64,000 nt of DNA from Sphingomonas ginsenosidivorax (GTDB taxonomy: Bacteria > Pseudomonadota > Alphaproteobacteria > Sphingomonadales > Sphingomonadaceae). The DNA is taken from assembly GCF_007995065.1 (NCBI RefSeq), contig NZ_VOQR01000001.1, positions 2,545,001-2,609,000 of the forward strand, in the 5' to 3' direction. How positions within the stretch are numbered: position 1 is the stretch's first letter; each line of letters begins with the position of its first letter. This document shows positions 49,178-59,520 of the stretch, one piece after another. The translations under genes were made by a program, and so were the position numbers. The notes beneath the pieces are model-generated. The model saw only the letters and a program-made list of their open reading frames with translations, had not been told where the DNA came from and ran no database searches.

Positions 49178-49669
49178 TCAGGCCCGCTGGATGCGCGCGA
49201 AGATCGACTGCGCCTCGGTCCCCATCAGATGCTGCATCACGACCCAGAAGCCCGCGACCGCCTGCCCGCCCGACGCGCCATAGGCGCGCGCCATGTTGTC
49301 GTGGAGGACGATGAACAGGTCTTGTTCCAGCTTCGCGCCCGCCGGCGTCAGCCGCAACAGTCGCTGGCGACGGTCGCGATCGCCGGGGCGGGATTCCATC
49401 AGGCCCTGCTCGGTCAGCGCATTGGCGACGCGGCCGAAGGATTGCTTGGTGATCGCGAGGATCGTCAGGATTTCGTTGACCGGCATGTCGGGCTTGCGCG
49501 CGAGGAAGTACAGAACGCGGTGGTGTGCCCGGCCGAGGTTCAGCTTGGCGAGCTCCTCGTCGGCGTGCTGCAGGTGGCGGCTGTGCGCGAACAGCATCAG
49601 ATCCATCCCGCCCCGGATCGCGTCTTCACGCAGGAACTGCTCGGGCGGCGGGGATAGGATGTCTGGCAT
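49178..49669 (-). CDS. MarR-family transcriptional regulator
   Basis: The 163-residue protein starts at ATG 49669 (AGGA upstream; GTG 49675 is in frame). The winged helix is recognised in LGRAHHRVLYFLARKPDMPVNEILTILAITKQSFGRVANALTEQGLMESRPGDRDRRQRLLRLT, with the recognition helix TKQSFGRVANAL and the wing RPGDRDRRQRLLRLT. The flanking helices would give dimerisation. It binds DNA and responds to small ligands. Targets are unknown; the DUF2231 gene lies downstream on the same strand and DUF1467 upstream. Confidence 0.9.
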   Translation of the reverse strand: MPDILSPPPEQFLREDAIRGGMDLMLFAHSRHLQHADEELAKLNLGRAHHRVLYFLARKPDMPVNEILTILAITKQSFGRVANALTEQGLMESRPGDRDRRQRLLRLTPAGAKLEQDLFIVLHDNMARAYGASGGQAVAGFWVVMQHLMGTEAQSIFARIQRA

Positions 49670-49751
49670 GCGCACATCCTGACGCGCCCTACGGCGGGCG
49701 GCAAGTCATTACGCAGGCGTTAGGGTTGCCGGGCGAGCGTGACCGGCCGCG

Positions 49752-50033
49752 TCAGCGCGTAATCATGGACTTGCGGCCGAACAGGTCGACGCTCTGCGGC
49801 GTGACCCAGCCATAGGTGTAGTTGAGCAGGAACAGCACGAACAAGATGGTCGCGACGATCGTCACGCGCCACGCGATCCGCCCCGCATGGAATTCATGCG
49901 GGGCACTCTCGGCCTGGCCGGGGACGAGATCGCCCCCGGCCTCCCGCGTCGTGCGGACGCCGAACGGCAGGACCAGGAACACCGACAGCGACCAGAACAG
50001 GATGTAGATCGCCAGTGCCGAGGTCCAGCGCAT
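49752..50033 (-). CDS. DUF1467 membrane protein
   Basis: The 93-residue protein has two membrane helices (MRWTSALAIYILFWSLSVFLVLPFGVRT and RVTIVATILFVLFLLNYTYGWVT) separated by a short acidic loop (EAGGDLVPGQAESAPHEF). It matches the alphaproteobacterial DUF1467 family. It lies 4 bases after the rnj stop, completing the conserved nuoN-birA-coaX-rnj-DUF1467 order. Function unknown. Confidence 0.9.
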   Translation of the reverse strand: MRWTSALAIYILFWSLSVFLVLPFGVRTTREAGGDLVPGQAESAPHEFHAGRIAWRVTIVATILFVLFLLNYTYGWVTPQSVDLFGRKSMITR

Positions 50034-50037
50034 GGGA

Positions 50038-51675
50038 TCAGCCCTGGATCAGCAGGACGTCGACGATCGGCTTCTTGCCGGTCCAGCGGCTCGCGACTTT
50101 CCGGACCGCGAGACGGATCTGCTCGCGCATCTTGTCGGCCTCCCGCTTGCCGCCGCGCACCGCGTCGGCGGTCGCCTGGACCGCGTCGGCGACGAACGCC
50201 GCGCGGTCTTCCTCGACCGGCACGCCCTGCACGCGGACCTGCGGCTGGCCGATCATCCGGCCGTCCTTGCCGATCGCGACGCCGACCGAGATCTGGCCGT
50301 TGATCGCGAGCTTGCGACGATCCGCAATCGTCGCGCCGTCGGCGGGCAGGATCACGTCGCCGTCGAGGACCAGGCGGCCGACGGTCGCGTTGCCGATCTT
50401 GGCCGGGCCCTTGGGTGCCAAACGCACGATGTCGCCGTTGCTCTGCACGAGCGCGCGCGGAATGCCTTCGCCCAGGCCGAAGCGCGCATGCTCCATCATG
50501 TGGCGCATCTCGCCGTGCGTCGGGATCAGCACGTCGGGCCGCAGCCAGTCGTACATCTGCGCGAGTTCGGGCTGGCCGGGATGGCCCGAGACATGGACGT
50601 GCGCCTGGCGCTCGGTCACCATCTTGATGCCCTTGGCCGCCAGCGTGTTCTGGATGCGGCCGATCTGCACTTCGTTGCCGGGGATCTGCTTCGACGAGAA
50701 GATTACGGTATCGTCGGCCTGGAGCTGGATCGTGTGGCTGCCATTGGCGACGCGAGCGAGCGCGGCGCGTTCCTCGCCCTGCCCGCCCGTCGCGATGATC
50801 AGCACCTTGTTGCGCGGCAGGCGCATCGCGGTGTCGGGATCGATCGTCTCGGGAAAGTCCTTCAGATAGCCGGTCGCGCGTGCGACCTTGATGATCCGGT
50901 CGAGCGAGCGCCCGGTGACGCACAGCTTGCGCCCGGTTTCCTTGGCCACTTCGCCGAAGGTGTGCAGACGTGCCGCGTTCGACGCGAAGCTGGTGATCAT
51001 CACGCGGCCCTTGGCCTTGCTGACCTCCTCGAACAGGCCCTGGCGGACGGTGCTCTCGCTGCCCGACGCCGTGGTGTTGAAGATGTTGGTCGAGTCGCAG
51101 ACGAGCACGTCGACGCCCTTGTCGCCGATCGCGATGAAGCCCTCGGGCTTGGTCGGGTTGCCGATCACGGGGTTGGCGTCGAGCTTCCAGTCGCCGGTGT
51201 GGAACACGCGGCCATGCGGTGTGTCGATCAGCAGCGCGTTGGCTTCGGGGATCGAGTGCGACATCTCGACGAAGGTGAAGCCAAAGGGCCCCAGCTGGAA
51301 GCTGCCGCCCATCGGGATGGTCTTGAGCTTCACGCGGTTGGCGATGCCCTCTTCCTCGAGCTTGCCGCGGATCAGCCCCATGGTGAACGGGGTCGCGTAG
51401 ATCGGCACGCCGAGGTCCTCGGCGAGGTACGGCAGCGAGCCGATATGATCCTCGTGCCCGTGCGTGATGACGATGCCGACGAGATCGTCGAGGCGCTCCT
51501 CGATGAAGGACAGGTCGGGCAGGATCACGTCGACGCCGGGATATTGCGGGTCGGCGAAGGTGATGCCGAGATCGACCATCACCCACTTGCCGTTACAGCC
51601 ATAGAGGTTGACGTTCATGCCGATTTCGCCGGAACCGCCCAGCGCGCAGAAAAGGAGTTCGTTCTTCGGAGTCAT
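50038..51675 (-). CDS. rnj: Ribonuclease J
   Basis: The 545-residue protein has a metallo-beta-lactamase core with HGHEDHIG (72-77 for the metal motif), the beta-CASP motifs GGSFQLGPFGFTFVEMSHSIPEANALLI and HTGDWKLD, and a C-terminal domain of RNase J type (from about 440). It acts as a 5'-3' exonuclease and endonuclease on RNA and takes part in rRNA maturation and mRNA decay. In alphaproteobacteria one such enzyme often coexists with RNase E. The gene follows coaX with a 90-base gap and precedes DUF1467. Confidence 0.95.
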   Translation of the reverse strand: MTPKNELLFCALGGSGEIGMNVNLYGCNGKWVMVDLGITFADPQYPGVDVILPDLSFIEERLDDLVGIVITHGHEDHIGSLPYLAEDLGVPIYATPFTMGLIRGKLEEEGIANRVKLKTIPMGGSFQLGPFGFTFVEMSHSIPEANALLIDTPHGRVFHTGDWKLDANPVIGNPTKPEGFIAIGDKGVDVLVCDSTNIFNTTASGSESTVRQGLFEEVSKAKGRVMITSFASNAARLHTFGEVAKETGRKLCVTGRSLDRIIKVARATGYLKDFPETIDPDTAMRLPRNKVLIIATGGQGEERAALARVANGSHTIQLQADDTVIFSSKQIPGNEVQIGRIQNTLAAKGIKMVTERQAHVHVSGHPGQPELAQMYDWLRPDVLIPTHGEMRHMMEHARFGLGEGIPRALVQSNGDIVRLAPKGPAKIGNATVGRLVLDGDVILPADGATIADRRKLAINGQISVGVAIGKDGRMIGQPQVRVQGVPVEEDRAAFVADAVQATADAVRGGKREADKMREQIRLAVRKVASRWTGKKPIVDVLLIQG

Positions 51676-51765
51676 TCAAAAGCTTTCAAACATACGGATA
51701 ATATGGCCCAACGGCCGGTCGGAATGATTTCGGGATGGTGCCCAGCGGCTCAGCGGCGCGAGCGT

Positions 51766-52548
51766 TCAGGCTGCTATATGGGTATTTTCCCACATCATGG
51801 CCAGCCCCTGGATCGTCAGGTCGGGCTCGATATGGTCGAAGACGTTGGTTTGTTTCTCGAATAAAGTCGCAAGACCGCCGGTGGCGATCACTTTCGAGGG
51901 CCGGCCGATCTCTGCCTTCAGCCGCGTGACGAGACCTTCGATCATCGCGATATAGCCCCAGAAGATGCCGATGTGCATCTGCGAGATCGTGTCGCGGCCG
52001 ATCACGCTGGTCGTCGCGGGCGCCTCGATCGCGATGCGCGGCAGCTTGGCGGCGGCGGTGACGAGCGCGTCCAGGGACAAGTTGATCCCCGGCGCGATGA
52101 TCCCGCCCTTGTACGCTCCCGAAAAGTCGCTGACGTCGAAGGTGGTCGCGGTGCCGAAGTCGATCACGATCAGGTCGCCGCGGTGCAGGGCGTGCGCGGC
52201 GATCGTGTTGACCGCGCGGTCGGCACCGAGCGACTGCGGCTCGGCGACGTCGATCGAGAAGCCCCAGGGAGCGGCGGGCGAGCCGGCAATGACGGCCTCG
52301 GTCGCGAAATACTTGCTCGCCAGCACCTGGAGGTTGTGGAGCGCGCGCGGCACGACGGTCGCCACGATGACGCCGTGGACCTGGCTGCGGTCAAAGCCTT
52401 CGAGCTGGAGCAGCTGGCTGAGCCACACCGCATATTCGTCAGCCGTGCGGCGCGGATCCGTCGCGATCCGCCAGCGCGCGACGATGCGCCGCGCCTCGAC
52501 GAGTGCGAACACGACATTGGTGTTGCCGGCATCTATCGCGAGCAGCAT
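51766..52548 (-). CDS. coaX: Type III pantothenate kinase
   Basis: The 260-residue protein starts [16 protein letters not shown], the actin-fold phosphate-1 motif of CoaX. Further motifs: [58 protein letters not shown] and the C-terminal KVIATGGLA. It phosphorylates pantothenate in the first step of CoA synthesis. The type III enzyme is not inhibited by CoA and needs a monovalent cation. It lies 10 bases downstream of birA, so both are probably on the nuo transcript. Confidence 0.95.
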   Translation of the reverse strand: MLLAIDAGNTNVVFALVEARRIVARWRIATDPRRTADEYAVWLSQLLQLEGFDRSQVHGVIVATVVPRALHNLQVLASKYFATEAVIAGSPAAPWGFSIDVAEPQSLGADRAVNTIAAHALHRGDLIVIDFGTATTFDVSDFSGAYKGGIIAPGINLSLDALVTAAAKLPRIAIEAPATTSVIGRDTISQMHIGIFWGYIAMIEGLVTRLKAEIGRPSKVIATGGLATLFEKQTNVFDHIEPDLTIQGLAMMWENTHIAA

Positions 52549-52558
52549 GGGCTGGCTT

Positions 52559-53371
52559 TCAGATCAGGAAGACGTCGGCGGCGTGAATGACACGCCGGCC
52601 GCCGTCCGCCAAGCGGAGGATGAGCGCACCGTCCGCGTCGAGCCCGTCGAACAGCCCGTCATGCGCGGTGCCGTCGGGCAGCCGCGCGGTGAGCGCGGTG
52701 CCGATCGGGTGCGCGCGGTCGAGCCAGCGCTGGCGGACGGGGGCTAGCCCCTCGCCGCGCCAGCGGGACAGCCAGCGGGCGAAGGTTTCGGCGAGCGTTT
52801 CGGCGAACTGGGCCGGGGCGACGGGGGCGGCGTGCGCGGCGAGGCTGGTGGTGGGGCGATCGGGGAGGTCTGGGTGATGCGCGAGGTTGACGCCGATCCC
52901 GACGATGACCGCGTCGTCCGTGCGCTCGAGGAGGATGCCGGAGAGTTTTGCGCCATCGACGAGGAGATCGTTCGGCCATTTGAGGCGAACCCCGCCCTGC
53001 CCTGTTCCCCGGCGAAGGCCGGGGTCCAGTTGCGACGTCGGTACTTGGCGTACGGCGCGCGTCGTTACGACAGCCTTCCCACCTGGGCCCCGGCCTTCGC
53101 CGGGGAACGGCAGGAAGGTGGAAACGGCCTCTTCCAGCGCCACCGCTGCGAGCAGGGCTAGCGTTGCAGGCGCCGGATCTCTCGGTCGCAACCGGACCAC
53201 CGTGCTCCCGTAGAAATTGCCGACCGGCGAGGACCATTCCCGCCCCATCCGGCCCCGCCCCGAGCTCTGTCGCTCGGCGCGCAGCCACACCCCTTCGGCA
53301 ACGCCGCTGCGCGCGAGCGCGAGCATGTCGGCGTTGGTCGATCCCGTCTCCGCGACGGTCCGGATACTCAG
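52559..53371 (-). CDS. birA: Biotin-[acetyl-CoA carboxylase] ligase, interrupted in frame by a palindromic element
   Basis: The frame covers about 270 residues. The motif [19 protein letters not shown] needs an N-terminus upstream of the first ordinary start codon (ATG 53326). The only in-frame candidates are CTG 53371 or other rare starts, so I extend it to 53371. Then: [22 protein letters not shown] (biotin/ATP site), [19 protein letters not shown], and a C-terminal SH3-like domain. Residues about 87-123 ([14 protein letters not shown] ... [14 protein letters not shown]) are encoded by a family B palindrome. BirA ligates biotin to AccB; no repressor HTH domain is present. Confidence 0.85.
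   Translation of the reverse strand: MSIRTVAETGSTNADMLALARSGVAEGVWLRAERQSSGRGRMGREWSSPVGNFYGSTVVRLRPRDPAPATLALLAAVALEEAVSTFLPFPGEGRGPGGKAVVTTRAVRQVPTSQLDPGLRRGTGQGGVRLKWPNDLLVDGAKLSGILLERTDDAVIVGIGVNLAHHPDLPDRPTTSLAAHAAPVAPAQFAETLAETFARWLSRWRGEGLAPVRQRWLDRAHPIGTALTARLPDGTAHDGLFDGLDADGALILRLADGGRRVIHAADVFLI
53003..53112. repeat. Palindromic element, family B (copy 5), inside birA
   Basis: Arms TTCCCCGGCGAAGGCCGGGG and CCCCGGCCTTCGCCGGGGAA enclose the internal signature GTCGTTACGACAGCCTTCCC. It is fully contained in the birA reading frame, which stays open through it. Confidence 0.85.
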
Positions 53372-54813
53372 AAGAGCGCCCGTGCCGCCACCATCGTCCA
53401 GCCCGCGAGCACCGGAATGGCGAGGTACCCGAGCGGCGAGACGAAGACCGCGGCGACCGCGATCAGGCCGCCTTCGACGCGGCTCTCCATCGGCGCGAAC
53501 GCGGGTGCGGGATCGTCGAAGTACATCGTCTTGACCACGCGCAGATAATAGTAGGCGCCGATCACCGAGGCGACATAGCCGATCACCGCGAGCGGGAAGA
53601 GCCCGGCACCGATCGCCGCGTTGAACACCGCGAACTTCGCATAGAAGCCGAACAGCGGCGGGATGCCGGCAAGGCTGAACATGAAGATCGCGAGTGCCGC
53701 CGCCAGCGCCGGCCGCGTGCGCGACAGCCCCGACAGGCTGGCGATGGTCTCGATCGGCTGGCCGTCCTCACCGCGCATCTGCAGCACGACGAGGAACGAG
53801 CCCAGAGTCATCGCGATATAGATCACCAGGTACATGAGCACCGACGACACGCCTTCCTGCGTGCCCGCGGCGAGGCCGACGAGCGCGTAGCCGACATTGT
53901 TGATCGACGAATAGGCAAGCAGGCGCTTGACGTTGGTCTGGCCGATCGCGCCGACCGCACCGAGGATGATCGAGGCGAGTGCCGCGAAGATCACGATCTG
54001 GCGCCACTCGTCGGTCGCCGGGCCCATCGCCTCGACCGCGACGCGGACGGCGAGCGCCATCGCGGCGACCTTGGGTGCGGAGGCGAAGAAGGCAGTGACC
54101 GGGGTGGGCGCGCCTTCGTACACGTCGGGTGTCCACATGTGGAACGGCACGGCGCTGATCTTGAAGGCTAGCCCCGCGAACACGAACACCAGCCCGAACA
54201 GCAGGCCGAGCGAATGCGTACCCGCATAGGCCTGCGCGATGCCCGAGAACAACGTCGTCCCTGAGAAGCCGTAGACCAGGCTGATGCCGTAGAGCAGGAT
54301 GCCGCTCGCGAGCGCACCGAGCACGAAATACTTCAGGCCCGCCTCGGCCGAACGACCGTCGCGGCGCATGAAGCTGGCCAGCACATAGGCGGCCAGGCTC
54401 TGCAGTTCGAGACCTACATACAGCGTCAGCATGTCACCCGCCGACACCATGATCCCCATACCCGCCGCGGACAGCAGCATCAGCACGGGATATTCGGGAC
54501 GCAGGTCGTCGCCGGCGGTCTTCTGGAAGAAGCGCGGCGCAATCACGATCGAGACCGCGGTGGCGATGTAGATGAGGACCTTGGCGAACGCCGCGAACGC
54601 ATCGGCGCGGTAGAGGCCGCCGAACGCGAGGCCGCCATAGGAGGCAGGCCCCATCAGCGAGATGCCGGCGCCCGCGAGCACCGCGACCGCGGTCCACGAG
54701 ACCATTTTGGTCGACGCGCTACCGCCCCAGGCCGAGACGAGCATGAGCACGATCGCGCCGAGCGACAGCACGATCTCCGGCAGGGTCATCGCCAGATTTG
54801 CGGAATAGTCCAT
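53368..54813 (-). CDS. nuoN: NADH-quinone oxidoreductase subunit N
   Basis: The 481-residue antiporter-like subunit of complex I has about 14 helices. It starts [25 protein letters not shown]. The conserved proton-channel region is seen in LELQSLAAYVLASFMRRDGRSAEAGLKYFVLGALASGILLYG, with the Glu of LELQ and the Lys of LKYFVLG, and in KISAVPFHMWTPDVYEGAPTPVTAF. It is the last nuo gene. Its ATG shares one base with the nuoM stop and its stop overlaps the extended birA frame by four bases. Confidence 0.96.
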   Translation of the reverse strand: MDYSANLAMTLPEIVLSLGAIVLMLVSAWGGSASTKMVSWTAVAVLAGAGISLMGPASYGGLAFGGLYRADAFAAFAKVLIYIATAVSIVIAPRFFQKTAGDDLRPEYPVLMLLSAAGMGIMVSAGDMLTLYVGLELQSLAAYVLASFMRRDGRSAEAGLKYFVLGALASGILLYGISLVYGFSGTTLFSGIAQAYAGTHSLGLLFGLVFVFAGLAFKISAVPFHMWTPDVYEGAPTPVTAFFASAPKVAAMALAVRVAVEAMGPATDEWRQIVIFAALASIILGAVGAIGQTNVKRLLAYSSINNVGYALVGLAAGTQEGVSSVLMYLVIYIAMTLGSFLVVLQMRGEDGQPIETIASLSGLSRTRPALAAALAIFMFSLAGIPPLFGFYAKFAVFNAAIGAGLFPLAVIGYVASVIGAYYYLRVVKTMYFDDPAPAFAPMESRVEGGLIAVAAVFVSPLGYLAIPVLAGWTMVAARALF

Positions 54814-56339
54814 CAGTGCGCCTCCGCGTGCGCTGCAATCGGGGCTACGCGCCCCTTGGTCGGCTGGGAATCGCTGGCGGGCTTGGCACGGTCGATGCGC
54901 TGGAGCAGCACGCCGACATCCTTGCGCATCGGCGCGAGGAAGCTCTCGGGGTACACGCCCATCCACAGCACGACGGCGGCGATCGGGGCGAGCAGCCAGA
55001 GTTCGCGGCCCGACAGGTCGACCATCGCGCGGACGTCGTCCGACTTGATCTCGCCGAACGCGACGCGGCGGTAGAGGAACAGCATGTAGCCGGCACCGAG
55101 GATGATGCTGGTCGTGCAGAGCAACGCGGTCCAGGTCGACACCTGATAGGTGCCCATCAGCGACAGGAACTCGGCGACGAAGCCGCTGGTACCCGGCAGG
55201 CCGATCGACGCCATGGTGAAGAACAGGAAGAACACGGCGTAGCGCGGCATGTTGATGCTGAGACCGCCGTAGCGCGCGATCTCACGCGTGTGCAGCTGGT
55301 CGTAGATGACGCCGACGCACAGGAACAACGCGCCCGATACGAGCCCGTGGCTGAGCATCATGATCATCGCGCCTTCGATGCCCTGCCGGTTGAACGCGAA
55401 CAGGCCGATCGTGACGATCGCCATGTGCGCGACGGACGAATAGGCGATCAGCTTCTTCATGTCCGACTGCACCAGCGCGACAAGGCTGGTGTAGATCACC
55501 GCGACCGCCGACAGGCCGAAGATCAGCCAGGTGAGCTGGCCGCTCGCCTCGGGGAACATCGGCAGCAGGAAGCGCAGGAAGCCGTAGCCGCCGAGCTTCA
55601 GCAGCACGCCCGCCAGGATCACCGAGCCCGCGGTCGGCGCCTGCACGTGCGCGTCGGGCAACCAGGTGTGGACCGGCCACATCGGCATCTTGACCGCGAA
55701 CGACGCGAAGAAAGCGAGCCACAGCCAGGTCTGAACCGAGGCGGGGAAGTCGTACGCCATCAGCGCCGGGATGCTCGTCGTGCCTGCGGTCTTCGCCATG
55801 TAGAGCATGGCGACGAACATCAGCACCGAGCCGAGCAGCGTGTAGAGGAAGAACTTGTACGACGCGTAGATGCGGTTCGCCCCGCCCCAGATGCCGATGA
55901 TCAGGTACATCGGGATCAGGCCGGCTTCGAAGAACACGTAGAACAGGAACAGGTCCTGCGCCGCGAAGGTGCCGATCATCAGCACCTCGGTGAACAGGAA
56001 CGCCGCCATGTATTCCGGCACGCGCGTCGTGATCGAGCGCCAGCTGGCGCCGATGCAGATCGGCATCAGGAACACGCTGAGCATGATCAGCATCAGCGCG
56101 AAGCCGTCGATGCCGAGCGACCAGCCGAACGGACCGAACACGCCGGGATGCGCCTCGACGAACTGCCACTGCGCACCGCCGATGTCGTAGCTCGACCACA
56201 GCACGACGCCGAGGACGAGGTCGACCAGAGTCGCCGACAGCGCCATCGCGCGCGCGGTCTGTGCGGACACGAACAGGCACGCGACCGCGGCGATCGCCGG
56301 AACCGCGATCATCAGCGAAAGAAGGGGGAAGTCGCTCAT
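54813..56339 (-). CDS. nuoM: NADH-quinone oxidoreductase subunit M
   Basis: The 508-residue proton-pumping subunit has about 14 helices. Motifs: [39 protein letters not shown] with the conserved channel Glu, [41 protein letters not shown] with Lys, and the discontinuous helix regions of the antiporter fold. It belongs to the membrane arm of complex I. Its start overlaps the nuoL stop by four bases. Confidence 0.97.
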   Translation of the reverse strand: MSDFPLLSLMIAVPAIAAVACLFVSAQTARAMALSATLVDLVLGVVLWSSYDIGGAQWQFVEAHPGVFGPFGWSLGIDGFALMLIMLSVFLMPICIGASWRSITTRVPEYMAAFLFTEVLMIGTFAAQDLFLFYVFFEAGLIPMYLIIGIWGGANRIYASYKFFLYTLLGSVLMFVAMLYMAKTAGTTSIPALMAYDFPASVQTWLWLAFFASFAVKMPMWPVHTWLPDAHVQAPTAGSVILAGVLLKLGGYGFLRFLLPMFPEASGQLTWLIFGLSAVAVIYTSLVALVQSDMKKLIAYSSVAHMAIVTIGLFAFNRQGIEGAMIMMLSHGLVSGALFLCVGVIYDQLHTREIARYGGLSINMPRYAVFFLFFTMASIGLPGTSGFVAEFLSLMGTYQVSTWTALLCTTSIILGAGYMLFLYRRVAFGEIKSDDVRAMVDLSGRELWLLAPIAAVVLWMGVYPESFLAPMRKDVGVLLQRIDRAKPASDSQPTKGRVAPIAAHAEAH

Positions 56340-58465
56340 TTATAGAGTCCGATCGCCCAGGTTACGGCGGCTGTCAGGCCGATCAGCATGACGAAGGCAT
56401 AGGTGTAGAGATATCCGGTCTGGAAGCGGTTGGCGACGCGGCTGCCGAGCTGGACCGCCCAGGCCGAGCCGTCGGGCCCGAACCGGTTGATCGTCTGCTC
56501 GTCGCCGCGGTGCCACAGGAGGCGTCCGATCGCGAAGGCTGGGCGCACGAAGAGCAGGTGATACAGCTCGTCGAAATACCATTTGTGCAGCAGGAACCGG
56601 TAGAGGATCCGGAAATGCTCCGAGACCGACGTCGGCAGGCTCGGCGACCTGATGTACGCGACCCATGCGCCGAACAGGCCGAGCAGCATCGCGATCGTCG
56701 CCGACAGCTTCACCATCAACGGCACACCGTGCATGTGGTGCATCAGTTCCTCGCGGAACGCGATCGCGCCCTTCCAGTAGCGTTCGCCTGCTTCCGGCTC
56801 GATGAAATAGCCGTGGAAAACGAAGCCGGCCAGGACAGCACCGATCGACAGCAGAAGCAGCGGGATCAGCATCGGGAGCGGGCTCTCGTGCGGATGATAG
56901 CCACCCGTGCCGGCAGGCAGATCATGCTGGCCGGCGGCATGCGTCGACGGCGTACCACCGGCGTCCTCGGCCTTGGCCGGGTTCGCGTGGTGATCGTCGG
57001 CATGGTGCGCGTCGTGTGCATGATCGTGCGCGTGGTCGTCATGACCATGGCCGTGCGCGTCATGCAGCGCGTGCTGGATATGCTCCGACGCGGCCCAGCG
57101 CGGCGTTCCCCAGAAGGTGAGGAACATCAGGCGCCACGAATAGAAGCTGGTGAGCAGCGCGACGAGCACGCCGACGAACCAGGTGCCGCCCTCGCCGGCC
57201 GCCCAGCTCACCTCGATGATCGCGTCCTTCGAATGGAAGCCTGCAAAACCGAACGGCGTATTGCCGAAGATGCCGGGGATGCCGACGCCGGTGATGGCGA
57301 GCGTACCCATCATCATCGCCCAGAAGGTCAGCGGGATCTTCTTCCGCAGGCCGCCATAGAAGCGCATGTCCTGCTCGTGATGCATCGCATGGATCACCGA
57401 GCCGGCACCGAGGAACAGCAGCGCCTTGAAGAAGGCGTGCGTGAAAAGGTGGAACATCGCCGCGCCGTACGCGCCGACGCCGGCCGCGAAGAACATGTAG
57501 CCGAGCTGCGAACAGGTCGAATAGGCGATCACGCGCTTGATGTCGGTCTGGACGAGCGCGACGGTCGCCGCGAACAGGCAGGTCGCCGCGCCGATGCCCA
57601 TGATCAGGTGCAGCGCGAACGGGCTCTGTTCGAACATCGGCGACAGGCGGCAGACCATGAAGACGCCGGCCGTCACCATCGTCGCGGCGTGGATCAGCGC
57701 CGACACCGGGGTCGGGCCTTCCATCGCGTCGGGGAGCCAGGTGTGCAGGCCGAGCTGCGCCGACTTGCCCATCGCACCGACGAACAGCAGCAGGCACAGT
57801 ACCGTCATCGTGTCGAAGCGCGAGCCGAGGAAGCCGATCGTCGAGCCCGTCATGCCGGGTGCGGCGGCGAGGATCTCGGGGATCGAGACCGTGCCGAACA
57901 CCAGGTACGTGCCGAAGATGCCGAGCATGAAGCCCAAGTCACCCACACGGTTCACGACGAACGCCTTGATCGCGGCGGCGTTGGCCGAGGGCTTGCGGAA
58001 CCAGAATCCGATGAGGAGGTACGAGGCGAGGCCCACCCCTTCCCAGCCGAAGAACATCTGCACCAGGTTGTTCGCGGTCACGAGCATCAGCATCGCGAAG
58101 GTGAACAGGCAGAGATAGGCGAAGAAGCGCGGCTGGTCCGGGTCCTCGCTCATATAGCCCCAGCTATAGAGGTGGACGAGTGCGGACACCGAGGTGATCA
58201 CGACCAGCATCACCGCGGTCAGCGAGTCGACCCGCAGCGACCAGGCGACGTTCATCGTCCCCGACTGGATGAAGTCGAGTACGGGCGTGACCGTGGCCAC
58301 GCTCGCGCCCGACAGATAGCCGAGGAAGATCGGCCACGACAGCGCGGCCGAGACGAACAGCGCGCCGGTGGTGACGATCTTGGCGGGCCCCGCGCCGATG
58401 GCGCGGTTGCCGAACCCGGCGACGATCGATGCCAGCAGCGGCAGGAAGACGATTAGGAGGATCAA
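56336..58465 (-). CDS. nuoL: NADH-quinone oxidoreductase subunit L
   Basis: The 709-residue distal pump subunit is longer than E. coli NuoL (613). Channel motifs include [45 protein letters not shown] and [31 protein letters not shown]. The extra length includes a His/Asp-rich stretch at about 460-530 ([20 protein letters not shown] and further His) between membrane helices. The long C-terminal lateral helix with its final membrane anchor follows. nuoK precedes it with five bases between stop and start. Confidence 0.95.
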   Translation of the reverse strand: MILLIVFLPLLASIVAGFGNRAIGAGPAKIVTTGALFVSAALSWPIFLGYLSGASVATVTPVLDFIQSGTMNVAWSLRVDSLTAVMLVVITSVSALVHLYSWGYMSEDPDQPRFFAYLCLFTFAMLMLVTANNLVQMFFGWEGVGLASYLLIGFWFRKPSANAAAIKAFVVNRVGDLGFMLGIFGTYLVFGTVSIPEILAAAPGMTGSTIGFLGSRFDTMTVLCLLLFVGAMGKSAQLGLHTWLPDAMEGPTPVSALIHAATMVTAGVFMVCRLSPMFEQSPFALHLIMGIGAATCLFAATVALVQTDIKRVIAYSTCSQLGYMFFAAGVGAYGAAMFHLFTHAFFKALLFLGAGSVIHAMHHEQDMRFYGGLRKKIPLTFWAMMMGTLAITGVGIPGIFGNTPFGFAGFHSKDAIIEVSWAAGEGGTWFVGVLVALLTSFYSWRLMFLTFWGTPRWAASEHIQHALHDAHGHGHDDHAHDHAHDAHHADDHHANPAKAEDAGGTPSTHAAGQHDLPAGTGGYHPHESPLPMLIPLLLLSIGAVLAGFVFHGYFIEPEAGERYWKGAIAFREELMHHMHGVPLMVKLSATIAMLLGLFGAWVAYIRSPSLPTSVSEHFRILYRFLLHKWYFDELYHLLFVRPAFAIGRLLWHRGDEQTINRFGPDGSAWAVQLGSRVANRFQTGYLYTYAFVMLIGLTAAVTWAIGLYK

Positions 58466-58470
58466 CCGAG

Positions 58471-58776
58471 TTACCCCTTCATCCGGTTGACGTCGTCGAC
58501 CGCAATGGTGCCGCGACCGCGGAAATAGATGACGAGAATGGCGAGGCCGATCGCGGCTTCACCCGCGGCGACGGTCAGCACGAACATCGCGAAAATCTGG
58601 CCGACCAGATCGTGCAGATAGGCCGAGAAGGCGACGAGGTTCAGGTTCACCGCGAGCAGGATGAGCTCGATGGCCATCAGGATGACGATCAGGTTCTTCC
58701 GGTTCAGGAAGATGCCGAGCACCCCCATGGTGAACAGGATCGCCGCGACGACGAGGTAATGGACGAGACCGATCAC
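58471..58776 (-). CDS. nuoK: NADH-quinone oxidoreductase subunit K
   Basis: The 101-residue protein has three membrane helices ([48 protein letters not shown], then [28 protein letters not shown]). The conserved channel Glu residues are in AIELIL and [10 protein letters not shown]. It links the proton path of the membrane arm. A family C palindrome separates it from nuoJ, which normally overlaps or abuts it. Confidence 0.96.
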   Translation of the reverse strand: MIGLVHYLVVAAILFTMGVLGIFLNRKNLIVILMAIELILLAVNLNLVAFSAYLHDLVGQIFAMFVLTVAAGEAAIGLAILVIYFRGRGTIAVDDVNRMKG

Positions 58777-58794
58777 GAGGCAGTTCCCATTTCG

Positions 58795-58890
58795 TCATGC
58801 CGGACTTGTTCCGGCATCCATCGTGCGGCGAACTCCACCGACGACTGGATGCGCGGAAGCATGGACCCCGGAACAAGTCCGGGGTGACGG
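58795..58890. repeat. Palindromic element, family C (copy 6), inside the nuo operon
   Basis: CGTCATGCCGGACTTGTTCC-GGCAT on the left and CCCCGGAACAAGTCCGGGG-TGACGG on the right. It fills most of the 124-base gap between nuoJ and nuoK and interrupts an operon that otherwise has 1-5-base gene junctions. Confidence 0.88.
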
Positions 58891-58900
58891 AGTGTGTGCG

Positions 58901-59512
58901 TCATATCTCGACGCCCCCACCAACCACAGGCTGGGTGTTGCGCGTCGCGTCCTGCGGACGGCGCGCGTTCTGGCGGCTGATGTTCTGCGCCTTGACGCCG
59001 CCACGCTGGCGGTGGGTCAGCACGATCGCACCGATCATCGCGACCAGCAGGACGAGCCCGGCGCCTTCGAACACGAACAGGTAGCGCGTGTAGAGCAGGT
59101 TGCCGATCGCCTGGATGTTGGGGACCGCATCATCGATCGGCGCCGCGCGCCGCGCGAGCTGGATCGGACCGGTGCTCCAGGCACCGACCGCGATCATCAC
59201 CTCGGCGGCAAGCGCTACGGCAAGCGCAAGGCCGATGCCGAAATAGCGCGCGACCCCTGCCCGCAACTCGGTGAAGTCGATGTCGAGCATCATCACGACG
59301 AACAGGAACAGCACCGCGACCGCACCGACATAGACGATGACGAGCAGCATCGCGATGAACTCGGCACCGACGAGGATCATGAGCCCGGCGGCGTTGAAGA
59401 ACGCCAGGATCAGCCACATCACCGAATGGACCGGGTTGCGCGACGCGATCGTCATGCCGGCCGACAGGATGACGACGATGGCGAAGAGATAGAAGGCGAT
59501 GGCCTGGATCAT
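58901..59512 (-). CDS. nuoJ: NADH-quinone oxidoreductase subunit J
   Basis: The 203-residue protein has five membrane helices. It starts MIQAIAFYLFAIVVILSAGMTIASRNPVHSVMWLILAFFNAAGLMILVGAEFIAMLLVIVYVGAVAVLFLFVVMMLD, with the conserved pi-bulge region (YVGAVAVLFLFVVMMLD) of TM3. The polar C-terminal tail (about 170-203) is rich in Asn, Arg and Gln, as in other alphaproteobacterial NuoJ. Palindromic elements lie at both ends of the gene, at 58795 and 59521. Confidence 0.95.
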   Translation of the reverse strand: MIQAIAFYLFAIVVILSAGMTIASRNPVHSVMWLILAFFNAAGLMILVGAEFIAMLLVIVYVGAVAVLFLFVVMMLDIDFTELRAGVARYFGIGLALAVALAAEVMIAVGAWSTGPIQLARRAAPIDDAVPNIQAIGNLLYTRYLFVFEGAGLVLLVAMIGAIVLTHRQRGGVKAQNISRQNARRPQDATRNTQPVVGGGVEI

Positions 59513-59520
59513 AGTGTCCT

